From contig OZ231126.1 of assembly GCA_965153355.1 (NCBI GenBank), positions 76,632,001-76,696,000 on the forward strand: 64,000 nucleotides of DNA, in the 5' to 3' direction. Shown here in pieces: positions 49,031 to 60,777 of this stretch (position 1 is the stretch's first letter; each line of letters begins with the position of its first letter). A model generated the notes under the pieces. That model saw only the letters and a list, made by a program, of their open reading frames with translations. It had not been told where the DNA came from and did no database searches. The position numbers and the translations under genes are program-made. The stretch is from Flaccisagitta enflata. Its lineage: Eukaryota; Chaetognatha; Sagittoidea; Aphragmophora.

Positions 49031-49826
49031 TAGGAAAGTCTTTAAAATCTCCACTTGATGATGGTGGTTTATACAATGTTGGAGTAGTTGGGACTAACTG
49101 AATTGTCAAAGAGTATGTACTCAAACTTAAAGAAAACAATTCCCTTGAGACAGTTTTTTTTTGTAAGGGGATTTCACTTTTTTGAAAAAAAACCTGTCGG
49201 ATAAAACTGCAGACCAGGGGATCAAGTAATCAAAGGCTGAGTTCAGGAAAATGAGATGCTTAAAGTGAGTGACATTAAGAAATTTTAGTTCCACTGATTG
49301 AGCAAGAGTTGAGTGCTACAAATTGAGGCAAAGTCAAATATCACATCAATTCCACACAATAGGACAAAGTAAAATGTGACACAAAAAAGCAGAGCGGACG
49401 GCCATGTGGACTGCTTAGATGGGTGATAACCATTTAAATCAACAGAGAAATGTATTTCATATATAAGGATAAACAGAGGAGGAGGAGCAGGAAGTTCAAG
49501 ATGACCATATTAGGAAACCTCAATTATCTAGCACATGATTGGTCCAAACTGATATGGATAGGGTTTTGTAGGACAATTGCAAAGCAGATTCTTGAAAAAA
49601 GATAGAAAAGATAGAAGAAAAAACAGTCAAAAGATAGAAAGTTTTTAGCAGCATGTTTCAATTGTCTCAAAGGCACTCTTTGGAAACTTGCTCCCAATGC
49701 AGGACCAGTGCAAAACAGATTCTCGGAAAAAGATAGAAAGGAGAGAAAAAAAAACAGCAAAAAGATAGAAAGAAACTTGGAAACAATTTTCAGCAGAATG
49801 TTTTATTTGTCTCATTTGTCCAAAAG

Positions 49827-49828
<2 letters not shown>
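49031..49828. repeat. Mostly unrecognised DNA with one ~145-bp duplication
   Basis: CAGATTCTTGAAAAAAGATA at 49587 and CAGATTCTCGGAAAAAGATA at 49719, each preceded by GGACMAKTGCAAA and followed by GAAAGATAGAAG-like runs, mark an imperfect tandem duplication. Confidence 0.55.
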
Positions 49829-49889
<61 letters not shown>

Positions 49890-50522
49890 GCTACCATCTT
49901 TCACTATTGAGACATTTGTTATTACTGAAGCGTTACTCTTCATTGCCTCACAGAGTGGCAAACAACACATGTGACATTAATTGTTAGTCTCATTGAAAAA
50001 ATATTTGGCCTCTTCAGCTGTATCATGAGAACATAATATTTCATCAGTCACATATACTTTGAGTCACTTTTGAATTGCCACCTCATTCATTGCATCAGCA
50101 TCTGACACTGTGGTGGTTGCCCTTTGGTGTGACTTTTACTATAATTTTAGATGTCACAGGTTGTGCCACAGTTATTTACTACACATGAATGGGGTAATAG
50201 GTGACAAGAGGGGCTAGCGGGGTTAGAGTACATATTAAGCATGTTTGATTTATTACCTCCAAAGGATGTCCATTCTCCTCAAAACCCTCTTTATATGTAT
50301 ATATGTATATATATAAAGGGTTCTTGAGATAGTTGAAGGGGTAGATTCACCAAAGAGCAAAAATCATTCAATATGAATTCCTACCCCGCTAGCCCCTCTT
50401 GTCACTAACCTCTCCCTTACTGTGATCTGTTCAGGTAATTTGTGTGACTCACTGAGTGCCTGAGATGTGCAGACTTGGCTTTTAAAGTCCCTGCTATTTA
50501 AAAGAAGGTCATGTCTCAAAAT

Positions 50523-50571
<49 letters not shown>

Positions 50572-51479
50572 TCAGCTACCATCTTTCACTATTGAGACAA
50601 TTGTCATTACTGGAGCGTTACTCTTCATTGCCTCACAGAGTGGCAAACAACACATGTGACATTAATTGTTAGTCTTATTGAAAAAATATTTGGCCTCTTC
50701 AGCTGTATCATGAGAACATGATATTTCATCAGTCAAATATACTTTGAGTCACTTATGAATTGCCACCTCATTCATTGCATCAGTATCTGACACTTTGGTG
50801 GTCGCTATTTGGTCTTTTACTATAATTTTACATGTCACAGGTTGTGCCACAATTATTTACTACACATGAAAGGGGTAATAGGTGACAAGAGGGGCTAGCG
50901 GGGTTAGAGTACATGTTAAGCATCTTTGATTCATTACCTCTATAGGATGTCCATTCTCCTCAAAACCCTCTTTATATGTATATATGTATATATATAAAGG
51001 GTTCTTGAGATTGTTGAAGGGGTAGATTCACCAAAGAGCAAAAATCATTAAATATGAATTCCTACCCCGCTAGCCCCTCTTGTCACTAACCTCTCCCTTA
51101 CTGTGATCTGTTCAGGTAATTTGTGTGACTCACTGAGTGCCTGAGATGTGCAGACTTGGCTTTTAAAGTCCCTGCTATTCAAAAGAAGGTCATGTGTCAA
51201 AATGATCTCTTTTTTTTTCTCTCTCTCTCTCTCTCTCTCATCAGCTACCATTTTTCACTATTGTGACATTTGTCATTACTGGAGCCTTACTCTTCATTGC
51301 CTCACAGAGTGGCAAACAACACATGTGACATTAATTGTTAGTCTTATTGAAAAAATATTTGGCCTTTTCAGCTGTATCATGAGCGCATGATATTTCATCA
51401 GTCACATATACTTTGACTCACTTATGAATTGCCACCTCATTCATTGCATCAGCATCTGACACTTTGGTGGTTGCCATTT
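49829..51479. repeat. ~667-bp tandem repeat, first segment (2.4 units)
   Basis: Each unit runs (TC)n, ATCAGCTACCATCTTTCACT, CACAGAGTGGCAAACAACAC, CATTGCATCAGCATCTGACA, a 205-bp inverted-repeat element, and GAGATGTGCAGACTTGGCTT, CAAAATGATCTC. Unit markers (ATCAGCTACC) are at 49886, 50573 and 51240. The array is interrupted at 51479 by LINE-D and continues at 54762. Confidence 0.93.
50201..50405. mobile_element. 205-bp inverted-repeat element inside each 667-bp unit
   Basis: GTGACAAGAGGGGCTAGCGG, GGTTA at the left and TACCCCGCTAGCCCCTCTTG, TCAC at the right are near-perfect complements. The centre CCCTTTATATATAT / CCCTCTTTATATGTAT is itself a palindrome. Identical in form at 50882-51086, 54842-55046 and 55521-55725, so it was amplified with the array rather than inserted each time. 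Confidence 0.85.
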
Positions 51480-51483
51480 AAAG

Positions 51484-51797
51484 TGCCATTTAAAGTGAGT
51501 CAGGGTTTGATGTCTTTTAAGGGGGCTGACCTGACGGTGAATTTCTGGGTTGGCTACGCTCACGTTGATTCGACGGCCGACGACATCAAATCATGGACGG
51601 AAGGCCAAGGTGTGAAAGTCGTCGAGGTGGTTGACATTCCGCAACGGCATAATCGTTTTAAAAGCTTTAAGCTTTGCATTCGGAAGAAGGACACCGAAAA
51701 AATCCACGAGGAGGACTTCTGGCCAGAGGGAATTATCTTGCGGAAGTTCTTCTTCAATACAAAAAACAATGGCCACGCCAAGTCCTCTGCTGAATAA
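51484..51797 (+). pseudogene. LINE-D ORF1, C-terminal part
   Basis: The frame gives GADLTVNFWVGYAHVDSTAD, DIKSWTEGQGVKVVEVVDIP, FKSFKLCIRKKDTEKIHEED, FWPEGIILRKFF. The pattern 'vgyahvdsta.DIk.w', 'fksFklcirk' and 'WPEGI.lR.F' matches the RRM-like nucleic-acid-binding domain of ORF1 proteins in several LINE clades. In-frame ATG at 51510. The stop TAA (51795-51797) overlaps the ORF2 ATG as TAATG. The N-terminus is lost by 5' truncation. Confidence 0.75.
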
Positions 51798-54640
51798 TGG
51801 ATCCATCTCAAACCACGGAGATCACCATCAGCACGCATAACATCAACGGATATTCATGCTCCAAAGAGTTTCTCCATTCTCTCTGCCGTGACAAACCCAA
51901 TGCCATTCGCGCCATTCAGGAGCATTGGTTGCGTCCACCATATAAAAAACAGTTTGGCGTGAACCAACTACGCAGCGTCCACCCAGATTTCGACGGATTC
52001 GGCACATCAGCTATGAAAAAGACTTCTGAATCTAAGATTGGTCGTCCATATGGAGGTACTGGTTTTATTTACAATTAAAAATTTTCAAAATGCTTAAAAC
52101 CTGTTCTTAATTATGTCCATGAACGAGTAACAGTATTGGAACTTAACACTGAGTTACATAGGGTATTGTTGATCAACACTTATTTTCCTTACTTTAATTC
52201 TCGTGATCTAAGTACCTATTTGAATCTGTACCGAGATACCGTTGGTTTTATCGACAATATTATGAGTCAAAATGCAGAATGCAAATTTATCATCTTAGCT
52301 GATCTTAACTGCAATATATATGACGCGGGCCATTGTTATACTAAACTCATTTGAGGTTTGATGCAAAAGCATAGTTTAACTGCAGCATTCGATCTGTTAC
52401 CAAATTTTGATCATACTTCTTCTTTTACACGTTATGACAAAAAAACAAATTCCTATACATTGATTGACGGCATCTTGCTAAGTGATGAATTGAGATCTGC
52501 TGTTAGCGATATTCGTATATCTAATTATGGTAATCATGTTTCCGATCATCTTCCTGTTGAGATGTCATTTTGCGCGGTGGTTTCTGTTTCTGAACCTCAG
52601 AGACATACTTTGAAACCTTTTATTAATTGGGGCAAACTGTCTCAGGATGACCTAGAACTCTTTGAAAAAAAACTTACGCATAATCTCAATGCTATAATTA
52701 TTCCTTCACATAGTATCTTCCATGGTAATTGTTTGTGTTTGAATGACTGTCACAAATTACTCATTGAAAATTATTACGACAATATTGTTGCTGCAATTGT
52801 CAACGCTGAATCTTCCTTACCAAAAACAAACCCATCCATCCACCGCTCTTTTTGGACTGATGAACTGTCCGATTTAAAACGCGCATCCATTGAATGTACT
52901 AATTTTTGGAAAGATTCGGGGAGACCAACGTCGGGCCCAATTTTTCAATGTAAAAAAAGTTGTCATTACCGCTACAAAATTGCTCTTCGTAGAGAAAAAA
53001 TAACTGCTCAAAAGAAGCAATCCGATGCAATGTATTCTGACTTATTAAATCGTGACAATAACTCATTTTGGAAGTCGTGGAATTCCCTCAATCGTGTAAG
53101 TAACACTTTGGTGTCTCGCATTGGTGGTGAAACAAATGAAAAAAATGTTGCTGATTTATTTGCTACCTATTTCGAGTCTGTTTACGGTGGTAATGATTCC
53201 CCTCAACATAAAGACTTAAAAAGTAAATTTGATGCCTCTTTTTCGGATTATTTTTCTAGTCATGTAAATGATGATCTTATGTCTACATATTTAACATGGT
53301 CTGATATGATTCAACTAGCATCAAAAATAAAAGTTGGAAAGGCCACGGCCGGTTTTGTAAAACCCCAGCACTTTATTCACGGTGGTCCAAGATTGTTACA
53401 ACACTTTCAAATTCTGTTTAATAGCATGTTGCAACACGGTTTTGTCCCGACGGATTTCTTAGGGGGAACTATTTCTCCTATAGTTAAAGACAGTCAGGGA
53501 GATGTTTCTGACACCTCTAACTATCGTGGCATAACTTTAAGTAGTCTACCTTCCAAACTTTTTGAATTCGCAATTCAATTGAAAACTATGCATCTTTTAG
53601 AAACTGATGATCTCCAATTTGGTTTTAAGCGGAAAACTAGTACTAGTCACGCTTTGTTTTGCTTAAAGTCAACTATTGATCATTTCACAAATCACAATTC
53701 GCGTGTTTATGTTGCCTTTCTTGATTGTAGTAAGGCTTTTGATAGAATTTCTCACGATGGTCTTTTTTCAAAGTTAATTGAGAGAAAAGTACCCCTATGC
53801 ATTTTGCTTTGTTTGATATTTTGGTACGGAAATATGCATTCAGCCGTAAAATGGGGTACTGAATTAAGTCAAACTTTTCCTGTCCCTCTTGGAATTAAAC
53901 AAGGAGGTATTAACTCCCCAGACTTTTTTGCCTGTTATTACAACCCCTTGTCGGAATTACTACGGAAAAAAGGTCTTGGCTGCCATGTAGGAAACCTGTT
54001 CTTAGCATCAATATTTTTCGCGGACGATATTGTTCTTCTTGCTCCTACACGATCATCTTTACAACGAATGATTGATGAATGCAGTATCTATTGCAAAGAG
54101 TACTGTTTATCTTTTAACAGCAAAAAATCAAAAGTTATGGTCTTTTCAAAAACCAAAGTTGATAAAAGAATTATCAAACCTCTTACAATTGGTGATGGAG
54201 AAATTGATTTTGTCGACACTATCAAATATCTTGGCACGCATATTGTTAGTGATCCTACCTTGTCTTTCTCTCATAGTGAAGATTTGCGTTCGTTTTATAG
54301 AGCGTCCAATTCTGTACTCAATCAACTTAATGCTCCCGACGAGTCTGTTCTAATGCACCTACTCTATACCCATTGTGTACCTTCTTTTACGTATGCATCA
54401 GCCATGAAAGATTACTCTGGAAGACAAATGACTGAGTGTACTGTAGCATTGAACGACGCAATTCGAAAAATTTTCACTTTTCAGAGATGGGAAAGTGTAC
54501 GAAACTTACGAGAATGTTTTGGTTACTCTAGTCTTACTGAAATATTTGCTAAGGCGAAGAGAAAATTTGATTTTTCGCTGTCAAGACACAGCAACCGTAC
54601 CGTCTCACTACTTCACGCATTCATGAGTACTGCGGATTGA
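51797..54640 (+). pseudogene. LINE-D ORF2: APE endonuclease plus reverse transcriptase, two premature stops
   Basis: A single reading frame of about 945 codons from ATG 51797 to TGA 54638-54640, broken by in-frame TAA at 52076-52078 and TGA at 52352-52354, both inside the endonuclease. APE motifs in order: STHNINGY, IQEHWL, GRPYGGTGFIY, LLINTYFPY, ILADLNCN, YTLIDGIL, and the catalytic SDH (HVSDHLPVEM near 52530). RT: SNYRGITLSSLPSKLFE, motif A FLDCSKAFDRISHDGL, LGIKQGGINSPDFF, catalytic FADD (near 54017), SKKSKVMVF, KYLGTHI. The end SNRTVSLLHAFMSTAD has no zinc knuckle. The layout fits CR1/L2/jockey-type LINEs; the exact clade is unresolved. The downstream 760-codon stretch is intact, so this is a fairly young copy. 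Confidence 0.93.
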
Positions 54641-54761
54641 ATTGTCCTCCCCCTCCCCCCCCTCTGTTTTTTTTTTTTTTCTCTTTTTATTATTAGACTT
54701 AATTTGAATTGGATTGTTGTATGATCTCTGTCGCATTTTTGTTGACGAAGTAAACAAACCT

Positions 54762-55168
54762 CATTTGGTGTGACTTTTACTATAATTTTAGATGTCACAG
54801 GTTGTGCCACAGTTATTTACTACACATGAAAGGGGTAATAGGTGACAAGAGGGGCTAGCGGGGTTAGAGTACATGTTAAGCATGTTTGATTCATTACCTC
54901 CATAGGATGTCCATTCTCCTCAAAACCCTCTTTATATGTATAAATGTATATATATAAAGGGTTCTTGAGATAGTTGAAGGGGTAGATTCACCAAAGAGCA
55001 AAAATCATTCAATATGAATTCCTACCCCGCTAGCCCCTCTTGTCACTAACCTCTCCCTTACTGTGATCTGTTCAGGTAATTTGTGTGACTCACTGAGTGC
55101 CTGAGATGTGCAGACTTGGCTTTTAAAGTCCCTGCTATTCAAAAGAAGGTCATGTGTCAAAATGATCT

Positions 55169-55209
<41 letters not shown>

Positions 55210-55904
55210 GCTACCATCTTTCACTATTGAGACATTTGTCATTACTGGAGCCTTACTCTTCATTGCCTCACAGAGTGGCAAACAACACATGTGACATTAA
55301 TTGCTAGTCTCATTGAAAAAATATTTGGCCTTTTCAGCTGTATCATGGGCGCATGATATTTCATCAGTCACATATACTTTGAGTCACTTATGAATTGCCA
55401 CCTCATTCATTGCATCAGCATCTGACACTTTGGTGGTCGCCATTTGGTGTGACTTTTACTATGATTTTAGATGTCACAGGTTGTGCCACAGTTATTTACT
55501 ACACATGAAAGGGGTAATAGGTGACAAGAGGGGCTAGCGGGGTTAGAGTACATGTTAAGCATGTTTGATTCATTACCTCCATAGGATGTCCATTCTCCTC
55601 AAAACCCTCTTTATATGTATAAATGTATATATATAAAGGGTTCTTGAGATAGTTGAAGGGGTAGATTCACCAAAGAGCAAAAATCATTCAATATGAATTC
55701 CTACCCCGCTAGCCCCTCTTGTCACTAACCTCTCCCTTACTGTGATCTGTTCAGGTAATTTGTGTGACTCACTGAGTGCCTGAGATGTGCAGACTTGGCT
55801 TTTAAATTCCCTGCTATCCAAAAGAAGGGCATGTCTCAAAAAGATCTCTCTCTCTCTCTCTCAAGCTCACATCAGCTACCATCTTTCACTATTGAGACAA
55901 CTAG
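54762..55904. repeat. ~667-bp tandem repeat, second segment (1.7 units)
   Basis: Continues the array after LINE-D with unit markers at 55207 and 55872 (665 bp apart). It ends after the ATCAGCTACC marker and TTGAGACAACTAG, where the 22-bp minisatellite begins. Confidence 0.93.
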
Positions 55905-56670
55905 ACTTTGTTTTGATGTCTGACACTTGACTTTGCATCAATGTATGATGCATGACTATGCATCAACTTGTGACACTTGAATTTGACTCAATGTCTGACT
56001 TTGATTTTGCTCCAATGTGTGTCACAAGACTATGCCTCATTAGTGATAACTCGCTGTATGAGACTTCATTTTGCATCAATGTGTCACATTTGACTTTGTT
56101 TCAATTAGTGGCATTTGGATTTGACTCAATTTGTGACATTTGACTTTGACTCAATTTGTGACACTTGACTTTATATCAATTAGTGACATTTGGATCTGAC
56201 TCAATTTGTGACTCTTGACTTTGTAAAAATTTGTGACTTTTGACTTTGAAACTATTTGTGACACTTGACTTTACAATAACTAGAGACATTTGACTTTGAC
56301 TCAATTTGTGACACTTGTCTTTACATTAATTAGTGACATTTGGCATTGACTCAATTTGGGACACTTGACTTTACATCAACTAGAGACATTTGACTTTGAC
56401 TCAATTTGTGACACTTGACTTTACAATAACTAGTGACATTTGGCATTGACTCAATTTGTGACACTTGACTTTACATCAACTAGAGACATTTGACTTTGAC
56501 TCAATTTGTGACACTTGACTTTACAATAACTAGAGACATTTGACTTTGGCTCTATTTGTGACACTTGACTTTACAACATTTGACTTTGGCTCTATTTGTG
56601 ACACTTGACTTTACAATGATTAGTGACATTTGACTTTGACTCCATATGGGACAATTGACTTTGCCTATCT
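55905..56670. repeat. 22-bp minisatellite in inverted orientation
   Basis: Units of TTTGACTCAATTTGTGACAC plus TTGAC are the reverse complement of the AAGTCAAGTGTCACATATTG-type units at 45890-47395. About 30 units. Confidence 0.88.
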
Positions 56671-57000
56671 GTGTCATCAGAATCATCATTGCTTTCACTC
56701 TCATGAAAGGGTATTCGGTCCTTTTTGAGTCATTTCATTTTTCTTCATGATAGGGACATCTAACTTTATGATGCGAAGATTTGCCACATGATCTTTGTAC
56801 AGTAAAACAGGGACTGAGACATCCAAAACATTCTGCGATAAAAAAAGGTAGGCTTACAAGCCATGACAACTGTGTCTGTTATTGGGACACATCTATTGAG
56901 ACAAACGGTGTCTCACATATTGTGACACGTTCTCCAAAATGTCTCAAATCCCCATTGGATTGCATGGGATTTTTCTCGAAGAAACTCTGAAAAGGTTGAG
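56671..57000. other. No gene recognised
   Basis: Contains TGGGACACATCTATTGAGAC-like phrases that fade out of the minisatellite. Confidence 0.45.
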
Positions 57001-57300
57001 GCTAAGAACCTGTGCAGACTCTTAGACGATTGCCATAAGACAGAAAATGGCGTGAGGACCCCAGAGACCAAAACAGCTCACTTGATCCCATTTTTGACCT
57101 CTAAGAACTATAAAAGAGAACCGCTTAAAGAGATCATCAATTCATCCAAATATGACACAAAAAAAATCATTACTGCCCGGTTTGGTATGCTTGACAGTGG
57201 CAAAAACTATGGAAGGAAATATGAGTGAGCTATGCAATGAATGCCAACAAATGATGAAAACTACCGTCTGAACCATTGCCCAAAATAACATGAAATTAAT
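57001..57300 (+). pseudogene. LINE-A relic, C-terminal zinc-knuckle region
   Basis: A decayed frame reads KNLCRLLDDCHKTENGVRTP, ETKTAHLIPFL, KKIITARFGMLDSGKNYGRK, YE-stop, then after shifts ELCNECQQM and NYRLNHCPKY. This parallels LINE-A at 11888-12165 (GRYGMLDCKTNYAMKYGGKM, CLECNMLDDEAHRINDCVKY). A nonsense codon and small indels disrupt it. It is an independent, older copy of the LINE-A family, truncated to about 300 bp. Confidence 0.75.
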
Positions 57301-57668
57301 CATTTTTCAATTTGTCATTGCCTTGTGCTTTTGTTCCCGTTACACTTAATGTGTGAATATAAGTCATATATATTACAACCACGAGACAAACATAGACTTT
57401 AAACCATGAACAAAAATTAAAAAAAGGAAAGATACAAGTATATTCACATTTGTTACCATTTTTCATACATTACCATTTTTGTATGTTAAAATTTCTGTAT
57501 GTTCATACGTTACCATTTTTGTATGATTACCATTTTCATATGTCATACTTAAAACTTTTCAAATCGCTTTGTAATCTATTTAGTTAAGACTATCTATTGT
57601 ACGCTATGAACTGCTGAAAAACATTCTAATATTTATCTGTTGAATGACTCATTATTGAGCATTAAAAT
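57301..57668. other. Possible LINE-A-type 3' flank, TACCATTTTTGTATG repeats
   Basis: The phrase CATTACCATTTTTGTATGTT recurs three to four times at 57450-57545. No gene. Confidence 0.5.

Positions 57669-57712
<44 letters not shown>
57669..57712. repeat. (TC)n microsatellite
   Basis: About 21 TC units. Confidence 0.96.
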
Positions 57713-57714
<2 letters not shown>

Positions 57715-57885
57715 CGACCTCCTACTCGCCATCACACTTACACCCCGCTTTGTCTGTCCGTCCGTCGGTCAGTCGGTCCATCACACTTTTACTTTTTTTT
57801 TATCAATCTTAAAGTCATTTTAAGTCATTGTAAGTCAGAAATCATAAAAGTCTCGCACGCGACTTATAGGTGTTGGCCTTGTTAT
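57713..57885 (+). mobile_element. GTC-hairpin family C copy with decayed head
   Basis: TTACACCCCGCTTTGTCTGT, a GTCC/GGTC array, three TAAGTCATTT units, and the tail GTCTCGCACGCGACTTATAG, GTGTTGGCCTTGTT, nearly identical to the 43158 copy tail. The head palindrome is degraded (CATTCGACCTCCTACTCG). Confidence 0.8.
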
Positions 57886-58098
57886 TTTAGATTTTCCTTT
57901 CTTCTTTTTTAGGAAATAGGAATTGGATATTTTGCGGAGCGTCGTCAGCTGAGAGATAAAGACAATTGGACAGATGGGTTTAGCCAAGAGAAAGGAAGAT
58001 ATTTACCGAAACGGCAAAAGTTGTTTAAGAAATAGAAAATTAGTTTATGAGTATGAGTATGGGAACGAGTGTCAATGCACGATATTCCTCTCAAGATG

Positions 58099-58350
<252 letters not shown>

Positions 58351-58509
58351 AGTGGATGTAGTGAAATGTATTTGACGAATAGTAGACATCCAAAAATGAG
58401 TTACTCTGTGCTTCATCAGACGCAGAAAGATGAGAAAAAGAGTGGTTGCCTACAATTTGTCATATACATTTCACTATGCCTAACAAACATCCGTCCAACT
58501 TCCATCGTA

Positions 58510-58820
58510 CAGTCAGTGGACAAAACACTATAGGTATATTTATCATACCATTGGCTTCGATCCAACATACTGCTCAAAAATAGAATATTGTATTCGACAA
58601 TCAGTCGCTCAAGTTACAGCCGGCTGTAACAAACAAAATATTGTATTTAACAATGTGTTGTTAGAATTACAGCCGGCTGTAATGATACAATTTTGTAACA
58701 TAACAGTTAGGTGTTATCTAAACCACTGGTCGTTGCATACAATATTTTGTTTACTATCAGCATGTTGGATCAAAACCAACGGTGTGATATATATAGCTAT
58801 TATGTTTTGTCCGCTGACTG
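58510..58820. mobile_element. Tc1/mariner-like MITE, copy 2
   Basis: The left end (TA)CAGTCAGTGGACAAAACACT and right end ATGTTTTGTCCGCTGACTG match the 16018 copy, as do GATCCAACATAC and GTTGGATCAAAACC. The interior has TTACAGCCGGCTGTAA palindromes twice. The right TA is altered (CTGCGTA). Confidence 0.85.
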
Positions 58821-58849
58821 CGTAGGTTAAATATAAAGTCGGAATAATG

Positions 58850-58950
58850 AATGGATGGACAGCTCAATCAGTCGTTGAATCGATGAATGGATGGATAGAT
58901 GGATGATTGGATGGATGGACGAATGGACGAATAAATAGACAAATAGAATG
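58850..58950. repeat. GATGGATG-type minisatellite
   Basis: ATGGATGGATAGATGGATGA-like units. Confidence 0.8.
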
Positions 58951-59797
58951 AATGGGCGAAAGGCGATATGGAAGCCGTGAAGCGCGTGAAAGACAAGAGA
59001 GAGGAGATAGTTAAAGCAAATGGAGTGTTAGCCCAATGACCAAACATAAAATAAACAGTGCACAAGCGAGCGAGAGATGCCCCATAAACTTACTCTTCAT
59101 CCGCACAACAAAAAATAACCTCGCGTCTGGAAGATGGCATGGGGAGGTTTAACCAAAAACCAAATGGGAAGGAATGTGATTTTGGGGTAGAAGGGAGAAG
59201 AGGGGGGAGAGAATACTGACCGATTCAACTCTAAATTAAAGCCAGTGATACTAAAATGAGATGTAAACAGCATTTCATACAAAAAATAAGGAAAAAACTA
59301 TCAACATTGGGCTAGCAAAATCGGAAACAAATCAAACAATATATTGGCCTCAAGAGTATTTAAACTCCAATCATGTAATGGATTGTTTAGGCTTTTCATA
59401 TCATTCAAAAAAGAACATGGACATGAAATTCTGTGACTTCTCAGTTGCTTGCTTTGTCTTTTGGTTCTTCTGAACATCAGTCAGTCCGTTTGAGTGTTTT
59501 CGGTAAGCAAAAAGCATGAGTGTATGCGTTCAGTAGGAGTTGAAAAATTGAACTAGAGACAAAACTTAGGGAGAGAAAAAAGAGCGAACAAAGAAAAGAA
59601 AGAACAGTTTTGCTGCATTGAAGCCGACGTGAAATGAAAGCTGCAACGGCGTTTATGATAAAAGAGGAAAACAAAACAGAAATGCAAAAATGCACTTACT
59701 TGAAGAAATGGGCGCCGAGCATTGAGCCGTGAACCAACCAGCTCACTTTTCCTTTTCCTTTTCAAGATTTGCCGTCAGTTACTTTTTCTTTTCCTCT
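58951..59797. other. No gene recognised
   Basis: AT-rich unique-looking sequence; frames up to 72 codons lack known domains. Confidence 0.5.
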
Positions 59798-60613
59798 TTT
59801 TAGTTATGTGCTACGCGACTCTACACCCCGCTATGTCGGTTGGTTGGTCGGTCGGTCGGCCGGTCGGTCGGTCGGTCGGTCGGTCGGTCGGTCAGTTGGT
59901 CGGTTGGTCAGTCTGTCCTCTTTTGGGCAGCGGGTCCAAAGGGGCCGTTGACCTATGCTTTCACACATAGGGGTTATTTCTCCTTCTTCCCCCCCCCTCA
60001 AGGCCCAAATCCTAGTCTCGAGACCCAAATTCTAGCTGCGAGGCTCAAATCCCCGCTTTGAAGCTCAAATCCCAGCCTTGAGACTCAAATCTCAGTCTCC
60101 AGGCTGTAATCCCAGCCTCGAGGCTTAAATCCCAGCCCTTAGGCTCAAATCCCAGTCTCAAGGCACATATCCCAGCCTTGAAGCTCAAATCTTAGCCTCG
60201 AAGCTCAAATACCAGCTTCCAAGCTCAAATCCCTGCCCCGAAGCTCAAATCCCAACCTCAAAGCTCATATACCAGCCTCGAAGCTCAAATCTCAGCCTTG
60301 AAGCTGAAATCCCAGCCTGGAGGCCCCAATTCCAGCCTCCAGGCCCTATTTCCATCCTTGAGGCCGAAATAAAAACAGCATAGGTCATTGGCCCCTTTGG
60401 GGCCGCTGCCCCTCTAACAACCTCACACCCACATACACTCATATAGGGGCAACGGGTACCGCTGACCATCTAATGCTTTTGCGACTATTTACTTTTTCGG
60501 CGTTTTTGATCTTTTTGAGCATACTGCTCCTGCCCAGATGCCCTAGTGACCTTCTCCAGCACTGCTCCTGCCCACCCGCACTCGACTAGGGTAGCCGTGT
60601 ATCCGGCCCTGTT
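59798..60613 (+). mobile_element. Composite A + E element, copy 2
   Basis: Head TTTTTAGTTATGTGCTACGC, GACTCTACACCCCGC and a GGTC array to 59917. The E module in reverse orientation (59931-60488) runs from the cap GGGCAGCGGGTCCAAAGGGG through about 17 CCTTGAAGCTCAAATCCCAG-type units to the inverted cap and GCTTTTGCGACTAT. The body CATACTGCTCCTGCCCAGAT and the tail CCGCACTCGACTAGGGTAGC, CGTGTATCCGGCCCTGTT follow. E sits at the same place as in the 14008 copy. Confidence 0.85.
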
Positions 60614-60777
60614 TTTTGATACTTATCTTGGTAACTTTGCATGATCTTTAATTCTTAAATGGCTTTTCTAAATCTTAAAGACTGATGAAACGGAAAGGTA
60701 TCTTTTCAACATTTAGTAAATTGTGTGTTTCACGAAACGAAACACTCAGATAGGAGAAGGGATGGAAAGATTTTCAA

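Larger units (their letters stand above)
51480..54761 (+). mobile_element. LINE-D: nearly complete APE-type non-LTR retrotransposon
   Basis: Insertion boundaries come from comparison with an uninterrupted unit (GGTGGTCGCCATTTGGTGTG at 55433). The left flank stops after GCCATTT (51473-51479) and the right flank resumes at CATTTGGTGTGAC (54762), giving a short CATTT duplication. A further GCCATTTAAAGT repeat lies at the 5' junction. It contains the 3' part of ORF1, an overlapping ORF2 and about 120 bp of 3' untranslated DNA with C-rich and T-rich tracts. 5' truncated within ORF1. Confidence 0.88.

Noticed and set aside
60682-60696. Second hammerhead core (CTGATGA...GGAAA)
   Set aside because: Only four bases separate the two core strands, no stem II can form, and no stem I partner is present.
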